The translations under genes were made by a program, and so were the position numbers. Positions 1 through 9,255 of a stretch of DNA of 64,000 bases are shown piece by piece; position 1 is the stretch's first letter, and the number at the start of each line of letters is the position of its first letter. The notes below the pieces were generated by a model, which was not told the origin of the DNA, did not search any database, and worked only from the letters and a program-made list of their open reading frames with translations. Source of the stretch: Paracoccaceae bacterium (GTDB lineage: Bacteria > Pseudomonadota > Alphaproteobacteria > Rhodobacterales > Rhodobacteraceae); NCBI GenBank assembly GCA_003605175.1, contig QWDA01000002.1, positions 372,001 to 436,000 of the forward strand, written 5' to 3'.

Positions 1-1
1 T

Positions 2-541
2 TCGGCGGGCGGCGAGCGGCTGGTCGTCGCGGGCTATGTCGATGGCGGCGGCTCGGGCATCACCCGCGCGGCGATCGACGCGGGCGCCTTCGACACGTTC
101 CATTTCCCCGACGGCATGGTCTCGAACAAGCTCGTCGAGAACTTCGGTAGCGAGATCGACGGCTCTTCGGCCGACGTCCCCGGCACCGACAGCCCCGGCG
201 CGCAGATGTATATCGACCTCGCCGGCGACGCGTTCAACCCGACCGGTCCGTTCTCGCCGGAAAGCTACGACGCAGCCGCGCTGATCATGCTGGCCATGCA
301 GGCCTCGGGCTCCACCGATCCCGGCGTCTACAAGGACAAGATCATGGATGTCGCCAACGCGCCCGGCGAGCAGATCTTCCCCGGCGAACTCGCCAAGGGC
401 CTGCAGATCCTCAAGGACGGCGGCGAGATCGACTATGTCGGCGCCTCTGCGGTTGAACTGATCGGCCCGGGCGAGAGCGCCGGCAACTACCGCCAGATCA
501 CCTACGAGGGCGGCGAGGAAAAGACGGTCAAGTTCCGCTGA
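2..541 (+). CDS. ABC transporter substrate-binding protein (branched-chain amino acid type), C-terminal part
   Basis: The reading frame is open from the left edge of the window to a TGA at 539-541, so only the last ~179 residues are present. They match the C-terminal half of periplasmic binding proteins of the LivJ/AmiC fold: a segment around ESYDAAALIMLAMQ is typical of this family, where it lies near the hinge. The gene sits directly before two ATPase and two permease genes of the same transporter type. The ligand cannot be told from sequence; branched-chain amino acids, amides or urea are all possible. The family is exported, but the signal peptide lies outside the window. Confidence 0.85.
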   Translation, partial: SAGGERLVVAGYVDGGGSGITRAAIDAGAFDTFHFPDGMVSNKLVENFGSEIDGSSADVPGTDSPGAQMYIDLAGDAFNPTGPFSPESYDAAALIMLAMQASGSTDPGVYKDKIMDVANAPGEQIFPGELAKGLQILKDGGEIDYVGASAVELIGPGESAGNYRQITYEGGEEKTVKFR

Positions 542-560
542 CCGGCGGACCCGAAAACGC

Positions 561-592
561 GAAGCAGCCCGGCGGGACGACCGGGCTGCTTC
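561..592 (+). terminator. 12-bp perfect hairpin between binding-protein gene and ATPase genes
   Basis: Positions 561-572 and 581-592 are perfect reverse complements around an 8-base loop, with pyrimidine-rich TTCTTC sequence at the 3' side. The position, 20 bp after the binding-protein stop, suggests partial termination or mRNA stabilisation that keeps binding-protein expression above that of the membrane components. There is no long U tract, so a processing/stability role is equally possible. Confidence 0.6.
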
Positions 593-668
593 TTCAGCGG
601 CGGAGCCGAAATCGGCCGCATACGGGGTACGGTACAGAAGGCGCGGCCAACGTGCCTGGGGAAGAAGC

Positions 669-1457
669 ATGATCCGGGTCGATCAGCTCCATAAGCACTT
701 CGGCGGCTTCCGCGCTGTCGACGGGGCAACGCTGGAAATCGCGAATGGTTCCATCACCGGCCTGATCGGTCCGAACGGCGCGGGAAAGACTACGCTGTTC
801 AACGTGATCGCCGGGCGGCTGCCGCCCACCTCGGGCCGCGTGACGATGGCAGGCGAGGACATCACCGGCCTGCCGCCGCACGCGCTGTTCCACAAGGGCC
901 TCTTGCGGACCTTCCAGATCGCGCATGAATTCTCCTCTCTCACGGTCCGGGAAAACCTGATGATGGTCCCCGGTGCGCAATCGGGCGAGGCGCTCTGGAA
1001 CACCTGGTTCGGCCGCAGGCGCATCGCCGAGGAGGAACGCGCCCTTCGCGCCAAGGCCGACGAGGTGCTGGAGTTCCTCACCATCGACCACCTCAGGGAC
1101 GAACGCGCCGGCAACCTCTCCGGCGGCCAGAAGAAGCTCCTAGAGCTCGGCCGCACGATGATGGTCGACGCGAAGATCGTGTTCCTCGACGAGGTAGGCG
1201 CCGGGGTGAACCGCACGCTCCTCAACACCATCGCCGACGCCATCGTCAGGCTCAACCAGGAGCGCGGCTATACCTTCTGCGTCATCGAGCACGACATGGA
1301 TTTCATCGGCCGCATCTGCGACCCGGTGATCGTGATGGCCGAGGGCAAGGTCCTCGCCGAAGGCACGCTCGCCGAGATCAAGGCCAACGAACACGTGATC
1401 GAGGCCTATCTGGGCACTGGCCTGAAGAACAAGACCAAGGCGGAGGCCGGGGCATGA
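669..1457 (+). CDS. livG: ABC transporter ATP-binding protein, LivG type
   Basis: This 262-aa cytoplasmic ATPase would power the importer. Walker A is GPNGAGKTT near residue 35, the ABC signature is LSGGQKKLLELGR near 155, and Walker B is IVFLDEVGAGVN, with V where most family members have P. The length and the insert between Walker A and the signature (a long helical stretch around WNTWFGRRRIAEEE) are typical of LivG. The next ATPase gene overlaps its stop by ATGA, so the two are probably translationally coupled and form a heterodimer. Substrate is inferred only from family and neighbours. Confidence 0.9.
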   Translation: MIRVDQLHKHFGGFRAVDGATLEIANGSITGLIGPNGAGKTTLFNVIAGRLPPTSGRVTMAGEDITGLPPHALFHKGLLRTFQIAHEFSSLTVRENLMMVPGAQSGEALWNTWFGRRRIAEEERALRAKADEVLEFLTIDHLRDERAGNLSGGQKKLLELGRTMMVDAKIVFLDEVGAGVNRTLLNTIADAIVRLNQERGYTFCVIEHDMDFIGRICDPVIVMAEGKVLAEGTLAEIKANEHVIEAYLGTGLKNKTKAEAGA

Positions 1458-2284
1458 GCGACAACCCCTGGCAGGACGACCGCGGCAACAAGGACCGCTC
1501 CATCACCAATCCGAACGGCCAGGGCGGCCTCCAGCCCGCGACCGGGCATGGCACACCCCGGCCCGGCATCGAGGGCGAGCCCTACCTGATCGGCGACGCG
1601 ATGACCGGCGGCTACGGGCGCGGCGCCGATATCCTGCACGGCTGCACCATCGCCGTGAACAAGGGCGAAATCGCGGTGATCGTCGGCCCGAACGGCGCCG
1701 GCAAATCCACCGCGATGAAGGCGGTCTTCGGCATGCTGAACCTGCGCGAGGGCGCGGTCCGGATCGGCGGCAAGGAGATCACCGCGCTCAGCCCGCAGGA
1801 CCGGGTGGCCGAGGGCATGGCCTTCGTGCCGCAGACCTCGAACATCTTCACCTCGATGACCGTCGAGGAGAACCTCGAGATGGGCGCCTTCCTGCGCCGC
1901 GACGACATCCGCCCGACGATGGAGCAGGTCTACGAACTGTTCCCGATCCTCAAGGACAAGCGCCGGCAGCCGGCGGGCGAGCTTTCGGGCGGCCAGCGCC
2001 AGCAGGTCGCCGTCGGCCGCGCGCTGATGACCCAGCCACAGGTGCTGATGCTCGACGAGCCCACCGCCGGCGTTTCCCCCATCGTCATGGACGAGCTCTT
2101 CGACCGGATCATCGAGGTCGCCCGCACCGGCATCTCGATCCTGATGGTGGAACAGAACGCGCGGCAGGCGCTGGAGATCGCCGATACCGGCTATGTCCTC
2201 GTCCAGGGCCGCAATGCCTATACCGGGACCGGCCAGGACCTTCTGGCCGACCCCGAAGTGAGACGGAGTTTTCTTGGTGGGTAA
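1454..2284 (+). CDS. livF: ABC transporter ATP-binding protein, LivF type
   Basis: Second ATPase of the importer, 276 aa. Walker A is GPNGAGKST, the signature LSGGQRQQVAVGRAL and Walker [14 protein letters not shown], all standard for LivF. It starts inside the stop of the preceding ATPase gene (ATGA overlap). Unlike typical LivF (~235 aa) it has an N-terminal extension of about 40 polar residues rich in Gly, Asn and Pro before the first ABC beta strand; the extension is translated from a clear ATG and may be a lineage-specific feature. Confidence 0.9.
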   Translation: MSDNPWQDDRGNKDRSITNPNGQGGLQPATGHGTPRPGIEGEPYLIGDAMTGGYGRGADILHGCTIAVNKGEIAVIVGPNGAGKSTAMKAVFGMLNLREGAVRIGGKEITALSPQDRVAEGMAFVPQTSNIFTSMTVEENLEMGAFLRRDDIRPTMEQVYELFPILKDKRRQPAGELSGGQRQQVAVGRALMTQPQVLMLDEPTAGVSPIVMDELFDRIIEVARTGISILMVEQNARQALEIADTGYVLVQGRNAYTGTGQDLLADPEVRRSFLGG

Positions 2285-2299
2285 CGGGGGAAGTTCAAC

Positions 2300-2713
2300 A
2301 TGCTGGAGGCGCTGCTGCTGGGGGCCGTGATCGAAACAACGGGGATCGGCCCGAAACCCTTGGCCTGTTCGTTTCCCGGAGCCTATCCGGGCGAACCTGC
2401 CATCGAGGTCACCCTGACGCCACGGCCGAGCCTGAAGGATCTGCCGGGCCTTTTCCGCGTGGAAATGGCGCTGACCGGCGGGCTCCGGCTGCCGGCCGCC
2501 GCGCAGCCGATCACCTCGACCGAGGGCCAGGACGTGCTGGTGCGCGCCGGCAGGGCGGCCGGGGTCCACTACACGCTCGGGATCGACCTCGAGGGCCATG
2601 CCGCTTTCAACATGCTGGTCCATGGCTCCGCGAGCGAGGCGTCGCGCGAAGCCACCCGCACCGGCCGTTGCCGGAACCACGAAAGGTATATCGAACGATG
2701 GTCCGCCCTGTGA
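2300..2713 (+). CDS. Unknown 137-aa protein inside the ABC importer operon
   Basis: It lies in the same direction between the ATPase and permease genes, 15 bp after livF and 88 bp before livH, with a purine-rich GGGGGAAG upstream of its ATG. I do not recognise a family. The sequence is soluble in character, without signal peptide or membrane helices, and its last ~30 residues are basic. Position argues for a role with the transporter or with metabolism of its substrate. An antisense reading of the region is a GC shadow. Confidence 0.55.
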   Translation: MLEALLLGAVIETTGIGPKPLACSFPGAYPGEPAIEVTLTPRPSLKDLPGLFRVEMALTGGLRLPAAAQPITSTEGQDVLVRAGRAAGVHYTLGIDLEGHAAFNMLVHGSASEASREATRTGRCRNHERYIERWSAL

Positions 2714-2801
2714 GCGCGAACAGACCGCCGCGGCAGCGGCCGGAAAAAGATCCGAGAGACCGCGATGCTCGCCTCCTGCAACAGCCTTCCGGGACGCTGA
2801 C

Positions 2802-3812
2802 ATGGACCTCCTGAACGCGCTGGTCGCGCTCGCGAATTTCGTCATCATTCCGGCGCTCTCCTACGGGAGCCAGCTCGCGCTCGGCGCGCTGGGGGTGACG
2901 CTGATCTACGGTATACTCCGCTTCTCGAACTTCGCCCATGGCGACACCATGGCCTTCGGCACCATGATGACGATCCTCGTCACCTGGAAGCTGCAGGACA
3001 TGGGCGTCAGCCTCGGCCCGCTGCCCACGGCGCTGCTCGCGCTTCCGCTCGGCATCGCCGGCACCGCGCTCCTGCTGATCGGCACCGACAGTGCCGTCTA
3101 TCGCTTCTATCGCCGCCAGAAGGCCGCGCCGGTGATCCTGGTAATCGTCTCGATGGGCGTGATGTTCGTGATGAACGGCATCGTGCGCTTCATCATCGGT
3201 GTCGACGACCAGGTCTTCGCCGACGGCGCGCGCTTCGTCGTCTCCGCCCGCGGCTTCCGCGAGATGACCGGCCTGAGCGAGGGGCTCGTGCTCCGCACCT
3301 CCACCGTCATCACCGTCGCCACTGCGATCGTCACCGTCGCCGCGTTGTTCTGGTTCCTCAACAGGACCCGTACCGGCAAGTCGATGCGCGCATTCTCCGA
3401 CAACGAAGACCTCGCGCTCCTTTCCGGCATCGACCCCGAGCGTGTGGTCCGCGTCACCTGGATCCTGGTCGCCGCGCTCGCCACCATCGCGGGCGTGCTC
3501 TACGGGCTCGACAAGTCGTTCAAACCCTTCACCTATTTCCAGCTGCTCCTGCCGATCTTCGCCTCGGCGATCGTCGGCGGGCTCGGCAGCCCGGTGGGCG
3601 CCATCGCCGGCGGCTTCGTGATCGCCTTTTCCGAGGTGACGGTCACCTACGCCTTCAAGAAGGTGCTGGGCTATGCGCTGCCCGACGGGCTCGAACCCTC
3701 CGGCCTCGTCCAGCTTCTCTCCACCGACTACAAGTTCGCGGTCTCCTTCGCGATCCTGATCATCGTGCTCCTGTTCAAGCCGACAGGGCTCTTCCGGGGG
3801 AAATCGGTATGA
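2802..3812 (+). CDS. livH: ABC transporter permease, LivH type
   Basis: Integral membrane permease of 336 aa. I start at 2802 (MDLLNALVALANF), because the open frame upstream of it is not hydrophobic and overlaps the preceding gene. The N-terminal segment ALGVTLIYGILRFSNFAHGD is the signature of LivH, and several further membrane helices follow. The C-terminal half carries FASAIVGGLGSPVGAIAGGFVIAFSE, the conserved cytoplasmic coupling region of the family. The next permease overlaps the stop by ATGA. It forms the translocation path with LivM. Confidence 0.9.
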   Translation: MDLLNALVALANFVIIPALSYGSQLALGALGVTLIYGILRFSNFAHGDTMAFGTMMTILVTWKLQDMGVSLGPLPTALLALPLGIAGTALLLIGTDSAVYRFYRRQKAAPVILVIVSMGVMFVMNGIVRFIIGVDDQVFADGARFVVSARGFREMTGLSEGLVLRTSTVITVATAIVTVAALFWFLNRTRTGKSMRAFSDNEDLALLSGIDPERVVRVTWILVAALATIAGVLYGLDKSFKPFTYFQLLLPIFASAIVGGLGSPVGAIAGGFVIAFSEVTVTYAFKKVLGYALPDGLEPSGLVQLLSTDYKFAVSFAILIIVLLFKPTGLFRGKSV

Positions 3813-5113
3813 GCGTGCCCGTCAAGAACACCCTCCTGTTCCTCGTGGTCTTCGGGCTGATCGCCGCCACCGGCGTGACCAGCAGCTGGAACGTCGCGCT
3901 CGGGATCGTCAACATGGGCCTGATCAGCGCGATCATGGCGCTCGGCGTGAACATGCAATGGGGCTATGCCGGGCTTTTCAACGTCGGCGTCATGGGCTTC
4001 GTCGCGCTCGGCGGGCTCGGCTCGGTGATCGTCGCCATGCCGCCTGTCGGCGAGGCCTGGGCGGCGGGCGGCCTCCGGGTACTGCTCGGCCTGGCGCTCG
4101 GCGTGGCCAGCATCGCCGCGGCCGTCCTCGCCTGGACCCGCATGGCACCGGGCAGGGCCCGTGCGGCCGCGCTGATCGCCATCCTCGTCGTCGGCTTCAT
4201 CATCTTCCGCCGGGTGTTCGACGGGGGCGTCGCCGAGGTCGAGGCGATCAACCCGGCCTCCACCGGCTATCTCGGCGGGCTCGGCCTGCCGGTGCTCTTC
4301 TCCTGGCCGGTGGGTGGGCTCCTCGCCGCCGGCGCCGCCTGGTTCGTCGGCAAGACCGCGCTCGGCCTCCGCTCCGACTATCTCGCCATCGCCACGCTCG
4401 GCATCGCCGAGATCATCATCGCCGTCCTGAAGAACGAGGACTGGCTCTCGCGCGGCGTCAAGAACGTGATCGGCATCCCCCGTCCCGTTCCCTACGAGAT
4501 CGACCTGCAGAACAGCCCCGCCTTCGTCGATCGCATGACCGCCTGGGGTTTCGACCCGGTCACTGCCTCCTCGATCACCGTGAAGCTCGCCTATTCGGGC
4601 CTGTTCCTCGCGGTGCTGCTCGCGCTCCTCTGGCTCGCCCAGGCCGCGCTTGCCTCGCCCTGGGGCCGGATGATGCGCGCGATCCGCGACAACGAGGTCG
4701 CCGCCGAGGCGATGGGCAAGGACGTCACCCGCCGGCATCTCCAGGTCTTCATCCTCGGCTCGGCGATCTGCGGCATCGCCGGCGCGATGATGACCACGCT
4801 CGACGGCCAGCTCACGCCGGGCACCTACCAGCCGCTGCGCTTCACCTTCCTGATCTGGGTGATGGTGATCGTGGGCGGTTCGGGCAACAATTTCGGCGCG
4901 ATCCTGGGTGGCTTCCTGATCTGGTACCTCTGGGTCCAGGCCGAGCCCTTCGGCCAGATTCTGGTCGGCGCGATCACCTCGGGAATGCCCGAGGGCTCCT
5001 GGCTCAAGGCCCACCTGCTCGACAGCGCCGCCCATATGCGGCTCCTGACCATGGGCGTGATCCTGCTCCTCGTCCTGCGCTTCAGTCCCAGGGGGCTGAT
5101 CCCGGAACGCTAG
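3809..5113 (+). CDS. livM: ABC transporter permease, LivM type
   Basis: Second permease, 434 aa, starting within the stop codon of livH. It has about ten predicted membrane helices, the LivM-type segment MQWGYAGLFNVGVMGFVALGG after helix 2, and the coupling region RAIRDNEVAAEAMGKDV. The C-terminus ends in LRFSPRGLIPER, a usual LivM ending. It is longer than average (~330-360 aa) because of an extra hydrophobic segment around residues 80-145. It closes the operon; no terminator is obvious, but a GC-rich dispersed repeat follows. Confidence 0.9.
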   Translation: MSVPVKNTLLFLVVFGLIAATGVTSSWNVALGIVNMGLISAIMALGVNMQWGYAGLFNVGVMGFVALGGLGSVIVAMPPVGEAWAAGGLRVLLGLALGVASIAAAVLAWTRMAPGRARAAALIAILVVGFIIFRRVFDGGVAEVEAINPASTGYLGGLGLPVLFSWPVGGLLAAGAAWFVGKTALGLRSDYLAIATLGIAEIIIAVLKNEDWLSRGVKNVIGIPRPVPYEIDLQNSPAFVDRMTAWGFDPVTASSITVKLAYSGLFLAVLLALLWLAQAALASPWGRMMRAIRDNEVAAEAMGKDVTRRHLQVFILGSAICGIAGAMMTTLDGQLTPGTYQPLRFTFLIWVMVIVGGSGNNFGAILGGFLIWYLWVQAEPFGQILVGAITSGMPEGSWLKAHLLDSAAHMRLLTMGVILLLVLRFSPRGLIPER

Positions 5114-5180
5114 GGCGGAGTTTTCCCCCGGCATTGGAGTTGTGCCGCAATCGTGCGCCCCTGAACCTTGATGTCGCTCC

Positions 5181-5222
5181 CGCCCGAATGGCACCGGAGG
5201 CGCCGGGCGAGCGCCTGCCCGT
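5181..5222 (+). repeat. Copy 1 of a GC-rich dispersed intergenic repeat
   Basis: About 42 bp of this intergenic sequence recur almost unchanged at 15228-15269, with only a few substitutions, and the last ~20 bp recur inverted at 15391-15412. Each copy is internally palindromic around GGCGCC. It lies between two convergent transcription units (livM and the GGDEF-EAL gene), a usual place for such elements in Rhodobacterales-like genomes. Confidence 0.7.
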
Positions 5223-5307
5223 CCCGGCGGGCTGGAGACTTCGCTTTGGCGGAAGGCGATGTCAGCGGAAAATCCGCGCGTCAACCGGATTGCCCGCGCC
5301 CCCCGGA

Positions 5308-7404
5308 TCATCCGGTCCTGCGGTTCGACGCCTGCTCCGCAAGCCAGGCCACCAGCGCGTCCCGCGGCATCGGGCCGGAAAAGTAGAAGCCCTGAAACAG
5401 CCGGAAACCCATGCCGCGCAGCGTCTGGAATTCCGCGGCGGTTTCCACGCCCTCCGCAATCGCCTCGACCCCGAGCTTGCGGCATAGCGCGAAGATCCCC
5501 TCGGTAATGGCCCGCGACGCCGGTTCGGAATCGATGTCGCGGATCAGGCTGCGGTCGATCTTGATCCGGTGCACCGGAAACTCGCGCAGGCTGGCAAGCG
5601 CGGTGTGCCCCGTGCCGAAATCGTCGAGCTCGATCCGAAACCCCGCATCGGCCAGCGCCCGGATATTCGCCGAGATGTTGTTCGAGCAATCGTCGAGCAG
5701 GGTCGATTCCACGATCTCGATATTCACCCTTTCCGCTTCGATTCCCCGGGCGAGGGCCTCGTCCAGAAGGTGCTCGACGATCTCGGGGTCTCGCAGCTGG
5801 ATGCTCGAGAAGTTGAGCGAAAGCCGGAGCCCGGGCCGGCCGGCGGCCGAAAGCTCGGACAACAGATCGAAGCTGCCCCGCATCATGTCCCGATCGATCA
5901 GGCCCACAAGCCCGGTATCCCTGGCGACCTCGATGAAGGCGGACGCAGGCAACAGGGATCCGTCAGGACGGCGCCACCGGACAAGCGTTTCCACGCCGCA
6001 GACCCGGCCGCCCGGCATCTCCATCTGCGGCTGGAAGAACGGAACGAACCGGTGCTCGGCGAGGCCCTCCTTGATCTCTCTGGCGAGGTTCGCCGTCTCG
6101 ACGGCCTGCTGGCGCATCGCGACCGCGAAGACCACGGTCCGGTTGCGGCCGAGCCGTTTGCCCGCCAGCAGCGCCGTGTCGGCGTCCAGAATGCACTGAT
6201 GGATCGCTTCGTCGCCCGTCGGATCCCAGAACGAGACACCGATGCTCGCGCCGACCTGGCACACCCGTCCCTCGAACAGGATCGGGCGCGTGATCTCGGT
6301 CCGGTAGGTTTCCGCCAGACGGATCGCCTCGGTCTCGGGGCTCCCCATCGGCTGCACGATGACGAATTCATCGCCGCCCACGCGCGCGATGACGCAACTG
6401 GGATCGCTATTGGCAGACAGTCTCGCGGCAATCTCCACGAGGACGAAATCGCCGGCATCGTGGCCATACGCATCGTTGATCGTCTTGAAGTTGTCGAGGT
6501 CGAGATGCAGGATCGCCAGCCGCTCGCCCGGTTCCATCCATTCGCCACAGGACGCGAGGCGTTCGGCAAGGCCCCGGCGGTTGAGGAGCCCGGTCGCAGC
6601 ATCGGTGGCGGCGGCATGCTCGAGTTCCAGCTGCTTCACTCGCGTTCGCGTGGTCTCGATCCGGATGCAGATCCGTCCGCCATTCGCCGTCGGCCGGTCG
6701 ATCAGCCTGAGCCAGCGCATCTCGCCGATGCGCTCCTCCAGGAGGGACTTGCCGTCGCGGTAGGTCTGGAGCCGCTCCTCGATCCATGCCGCCTCGCGCC
6801 CGGACGCCTCGGGAAACAAACCCTTCTCGAGGGCGTGGCGCAACACATCCTCGAAGGACATCCCCACACTCGAACCGTCGTCTTCGAGCCCGTAGAAACT
6901 CCGGAACGGGGCGTTGCAGATGATCAGGCGCTCCTCGGCGTCGAACATCGCGAACCCGTCGGGGATCGCCTCGTTGGCAAGGTGAAGATGGTTGGTGACC
7001 GTCTCGGCGCGCGCCTCGGTCTCGACCCGTGCCGTCACGTCGAACAGGAAGGTCAGCCAGGTGGTTCCGCCGTCCGGCCGGCGTTCGGGCGTGCCGCGCG
7101 CCAGGATGTGCTTCTTCTTGCCGTCGCAGGCGGTGATGCGGAACTCGCACTGCCAGATCCCCAGGTCCCGCGCGGATTCCCCGGCTGACTCCGCGACACG
7201 CTCCAGGTCGTCCGGATGGACGGCGGCCCACAACCGGCCCGGATCGGCGCCCAGCTCCTCGGTGGAAATGCCCCAGACCTCCTCGCATCCCTCGTTCAGG
7301 AACGCGATCGACTGCCGGCCCTCGCCGTCCTCGGAATAGAGAAAGGCCGCCCCCGGAAGGTTCGCGGCAAAGCGCTTTAGGAGACCAGCGTCTTCAGGCT
7401 GCAT
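5308..7404 (-). CDS. Diguanylate cyclase/phosphodiesterase with PAS domains (GGDEF-EAL)
   Basis: A c-di-GMP turnover protein of 698 aa. I use the ATG at 7404 (MQPEDAG), with GGAG 5 bases upstream; a TTG 30 bases further up is less likely. Two PAS-like regions (roughly residues 10-120 and 135-240) precede a GGDEF domain with an intact RVGGDEFVIV active site and DLDNFKTINDAYGHDAGD. The EAL domain has ETL in place of EAL but keeps the catalytic Glu, plus NIEIVEST, DDFGTG and AEGVET motifs, so both activities are plausible. No membrane segment is seen; it is probably a cytoplasmic sensor. It is monocistronic and convergent with livM. Confidence 0.93.
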   Translation of the reverse strand: MQPEDAGLLKRFAANLPGAAFLYSEDGEGRQSIAFLNEGCEEVWGISTEELGADPGRLWAAVHPDDLERVAESAGESARDLGIWQCEFRITACDGKKKHILARGTPERRPDGGTTWLTFLFDVTARVETEARAETVTNHLHLANEAIPDGFAMFDAEERLIICNAPFRSFYGLEDDGSSVGMSFEDVLRHALEKGLFPEASGREAAWIEERLQTYRDGKSLLEERIGEMRWLRLIDRPTANGGRICIRIETTRTRVKQLELEHAAATDAATGLLNRRGLAERLASCGEWMEPGERLAILHLDLDNFKTINDAYGHDAGDFVLVEIAARLSANSDPSCVIARVGGDEFVIVQPMGSPETEAIRLAETYRTEITRPILFEGRVCQVGASIGVSFWDPTGDEAIHQCILDADTALLAGKRLGRNRTVVFAVAMRQQAVETANLAREIKEGLAEHRFVPFFQPQMEMPGGRVCGVETLVRWRRPDGSLLPASAFIEVARDTGLVGLIDRDMMRGSFDLLSELSAAGRPGLRLSLNFSSIQLRDPEIVEHLLDEALARGIEAERVNIEIVESTLLDDCSNNISANIRALADAGFRIELDDFGTGHTALASLREFPVHRIKIDRSLIRDIDSEPASRAITEGIFALCRKLGVEAIAEGVETAAEFQTLRGMGFRLFQGFYFSGPMPRDALVAWLAEQASNRRTG

Positions 7405-7752
7405 TCCTTCTCCGATACCCGCATCGTCCCCCAAGCCCCCCGCTTCTAGGTCAAATCCTTGAATCAGCCCTTACCGAGCGAAATCTCCCGGTTTCGGCAA
7501 CTTTCCGGCGTTTGCCTCGGCACAAGCCCCACGACCGATGCCCAGAGCCCGCCGCGTATCGCGGCGCGGGCCCCGCGGGCCCGGAAGGTGCCCCGGCACC
7601 GAACATGCGAGAGGAGGGCACAGGGGCGAAGCACTCGAGAGGAGGACCGATCCATCGCCGGGCTCTCCAACTGACCCTGGGCAGATCGGTCTTGCGATCC
7701 GACGTGCTTTCGCCGAGGTCTTGAGCCTGAGGCACGGAGCACGAACGAGAAT
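7405..7752. other. 348-bp intergenic region between divergent genes
   Basis: This holds the 5' regions of the minus-strand GGDEF-EAL gene and the plus-strand membrane protein gene. I see no credible protein reading, RNA gene or strong palindrome; open frames in it are short and read differently on both strands. Promoters are expected here but none can be assigned with confidence. Confidence 0.5.
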
Positions 7753-9216
7753 ATGAAGACCCGGAAATTCGACGCCGTATGCTACGTTGTCTTTGCGCTA
7801 CTGGCGGCAAGCATGCTTGTTTCCTACCGGTACCTCCAGCGCGACGACAGCTACATATTCTACTCCTACGCACGGAATGTGATCGATGGCTTCGGATATG
7901 TTTTCAATCCGGGCGAGAACGTGAATGCGACCACATCGACAACCTATACGCTGGCTCTTTCGGTTCTGGGTTGGTTGACATCCCCCGGAGAGGCCGCGGC
8001 TCTCCCGATGATCGGTCACATCATTGGTGCAATTTCGGTATTCGCCGCCTGCGTCTTTCTCTTCTTGATTGGCGGCAAGGGTGACGAACACCTTGCTCCC
8101 TATGCGCTTCCGTCGGTTTTTGTTGCCAGTCCGTTGCTATACAATTCGGTCGGCATGGAGGCGCCGCTCGCATTGGCCCTCGGCTCGGCACAGGTGTTCT
8201 TTTTCTTCAGGGGCACTGTCCTGACGGCCGGGCTGCTGAGCTCGCTGGGCGTTTTGACACGGCCCGATATGATCCTCCTTTCCGCCGTGCTGTATTTCTT
8301 CGAGATCGTCCGGCTCAGGCGCTTGCCATCGCTTTGCCTGCACGCCGTCTTTTTCGCCCCTCTGGCCGCGTGGGCAATATTCTCGCTGCTCTATTTCGGC
8401 TCTATCCTGCCGTCGACCTTCGCAGCAAAGCTCGGGCAGACAAAGACCGGCTACTGGGGTGAGGGATTCATCTTCCTCGCCGGCTTCTTCGACGCGCGAA
8501 CCTGGTCGACAGATTTCTTTCGGACCGGATGGCTATCGGCATCGGCAGCGGGGATATTCTATCTGGGCTTCCTCCGTTTCCGCGCGGGGATCCGGATTCC
8601 CGGCGCAGTAGAAGCGGTATGTCTCTGGGGGATACTTTATTCCCTTGCCTATGGCCTGATCCTCAACCCCCCGGGATACCCTTGGTACTATACGCCATTC
8701 AGCGTTTTCCTTGCGATTCCCGTTGCCTATATCCTCAGCGGGGTTATCCGCGAGGTCTTGCGGATCGTGCCCGGTTACGCGACCCATGTCCATATCGCCG
8801 CGTTAGCGGGACTATGTGTGGTCGGACTCGCTACGCACGCAAGGCTGTCGCCAAGATCCTACAACGCAAAATACGAAAGCTATGTCGCAACGTCTCAATG
8901 GCTGAACCAGCACGCGAAAGCTGGGGACAGAGTCGCGACCGTCGAGATCGGCATCATTCGATACTATTACGTTCACGGACCCGTCATCGACGGCCTTGGC
9001 CTCGCCACACCCGGGGTAAGCGAGAAAGTTGCGCAGGGCGATTTTTCCTGGCACATGCGGGAACTTGAACCCGACTTCCTGGTGACGAGAATGCCGCCGC
9101 GCGAACTGCTTGAAGACATGGTCGAAGAGCCGTGGTTTCGCGAGAGATACGATCTCGCGGCGGAACTGGAATCCGACCGAATGTCGGTCGCAATCTACCG
9201 AAAGGCGGCGGAGTAG
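7753..9216 (+). CDS. Polytopic membrane protein, GT-C glycosyltransferase-like
   Basis: 487 aa with about nine or ten hydrophobic helices. The N-terminal loop YLQRDDSYIFYSYARNVIDGFGYVFNPGENVNATTSTTY resembles the first periplasmic loop of GT-C transferases (mannosyl/arabinosyl type), in which paired acidic residues act in catalysis with polyprenyl-phosphate sugars. The C-terminal ~120 residues are soluble and would face the periplasm. Its GC content is clearly below that of its neighbours, with codons such as TAT, ATA and AAA more frequent, which suggests recent acquisition. It stands alone, so a surface-glycan target cannot be named. Confidence 0.7.
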   Translation: MKTRKFDAVCYVVFALLAASMLVSYRYLQRDDSYIFYSYARNVIDGFGYVFNPGENVNATTSTTYTLALSVLGWLTSPGEAAALPMIGHIIGAISVFAACVFLFLIGGKGDEHLAPYALPSVFVASPLLYNSVGMEAPLALALGSAQVFFFFRGTVLTAGLLSSLGVLTRPDMILLSAVLYFFEIVRLRRLPSLCLHAVFFAPLAAWAIFSLLYFGSILPSTFAAKLGQTKTGYWGEGFIFLAGFFDARTWSTDFFRTGWLSASAAGIFYLGFLRFRAGIRIPGAVEAVCLWGILYSLAYGLILNPPGYPWYYTPFSVFLAIPVAYILSGVIREVLRIVPGYATHVHIAALAGLCVVGLATHARLSPRSYNAKYESYVATSQWLNQHAKAGDRVATVEIGIIRYYYVHGPVIDGLGLATPGVSEKVAQGDFSWHMRELEPDFLVTRMPPRELLEDMVEEPWFRERYDLAAELESDRMSVAIYRKAAE

Positions 9217-9255
9217 CTGCCCGGGCTTTGGCCATCTCGCCAAGCCGCGCAAGTC

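Noticed and set aside
3728-5689. Long minus-strand open frame opposite livM and the GGDEF-EAL 3' end
   Set aside because: It reads Glu/Arg/Asp/Gly-rich nonsense typical of the antisense of GC-rich genes, and livM has full family features.
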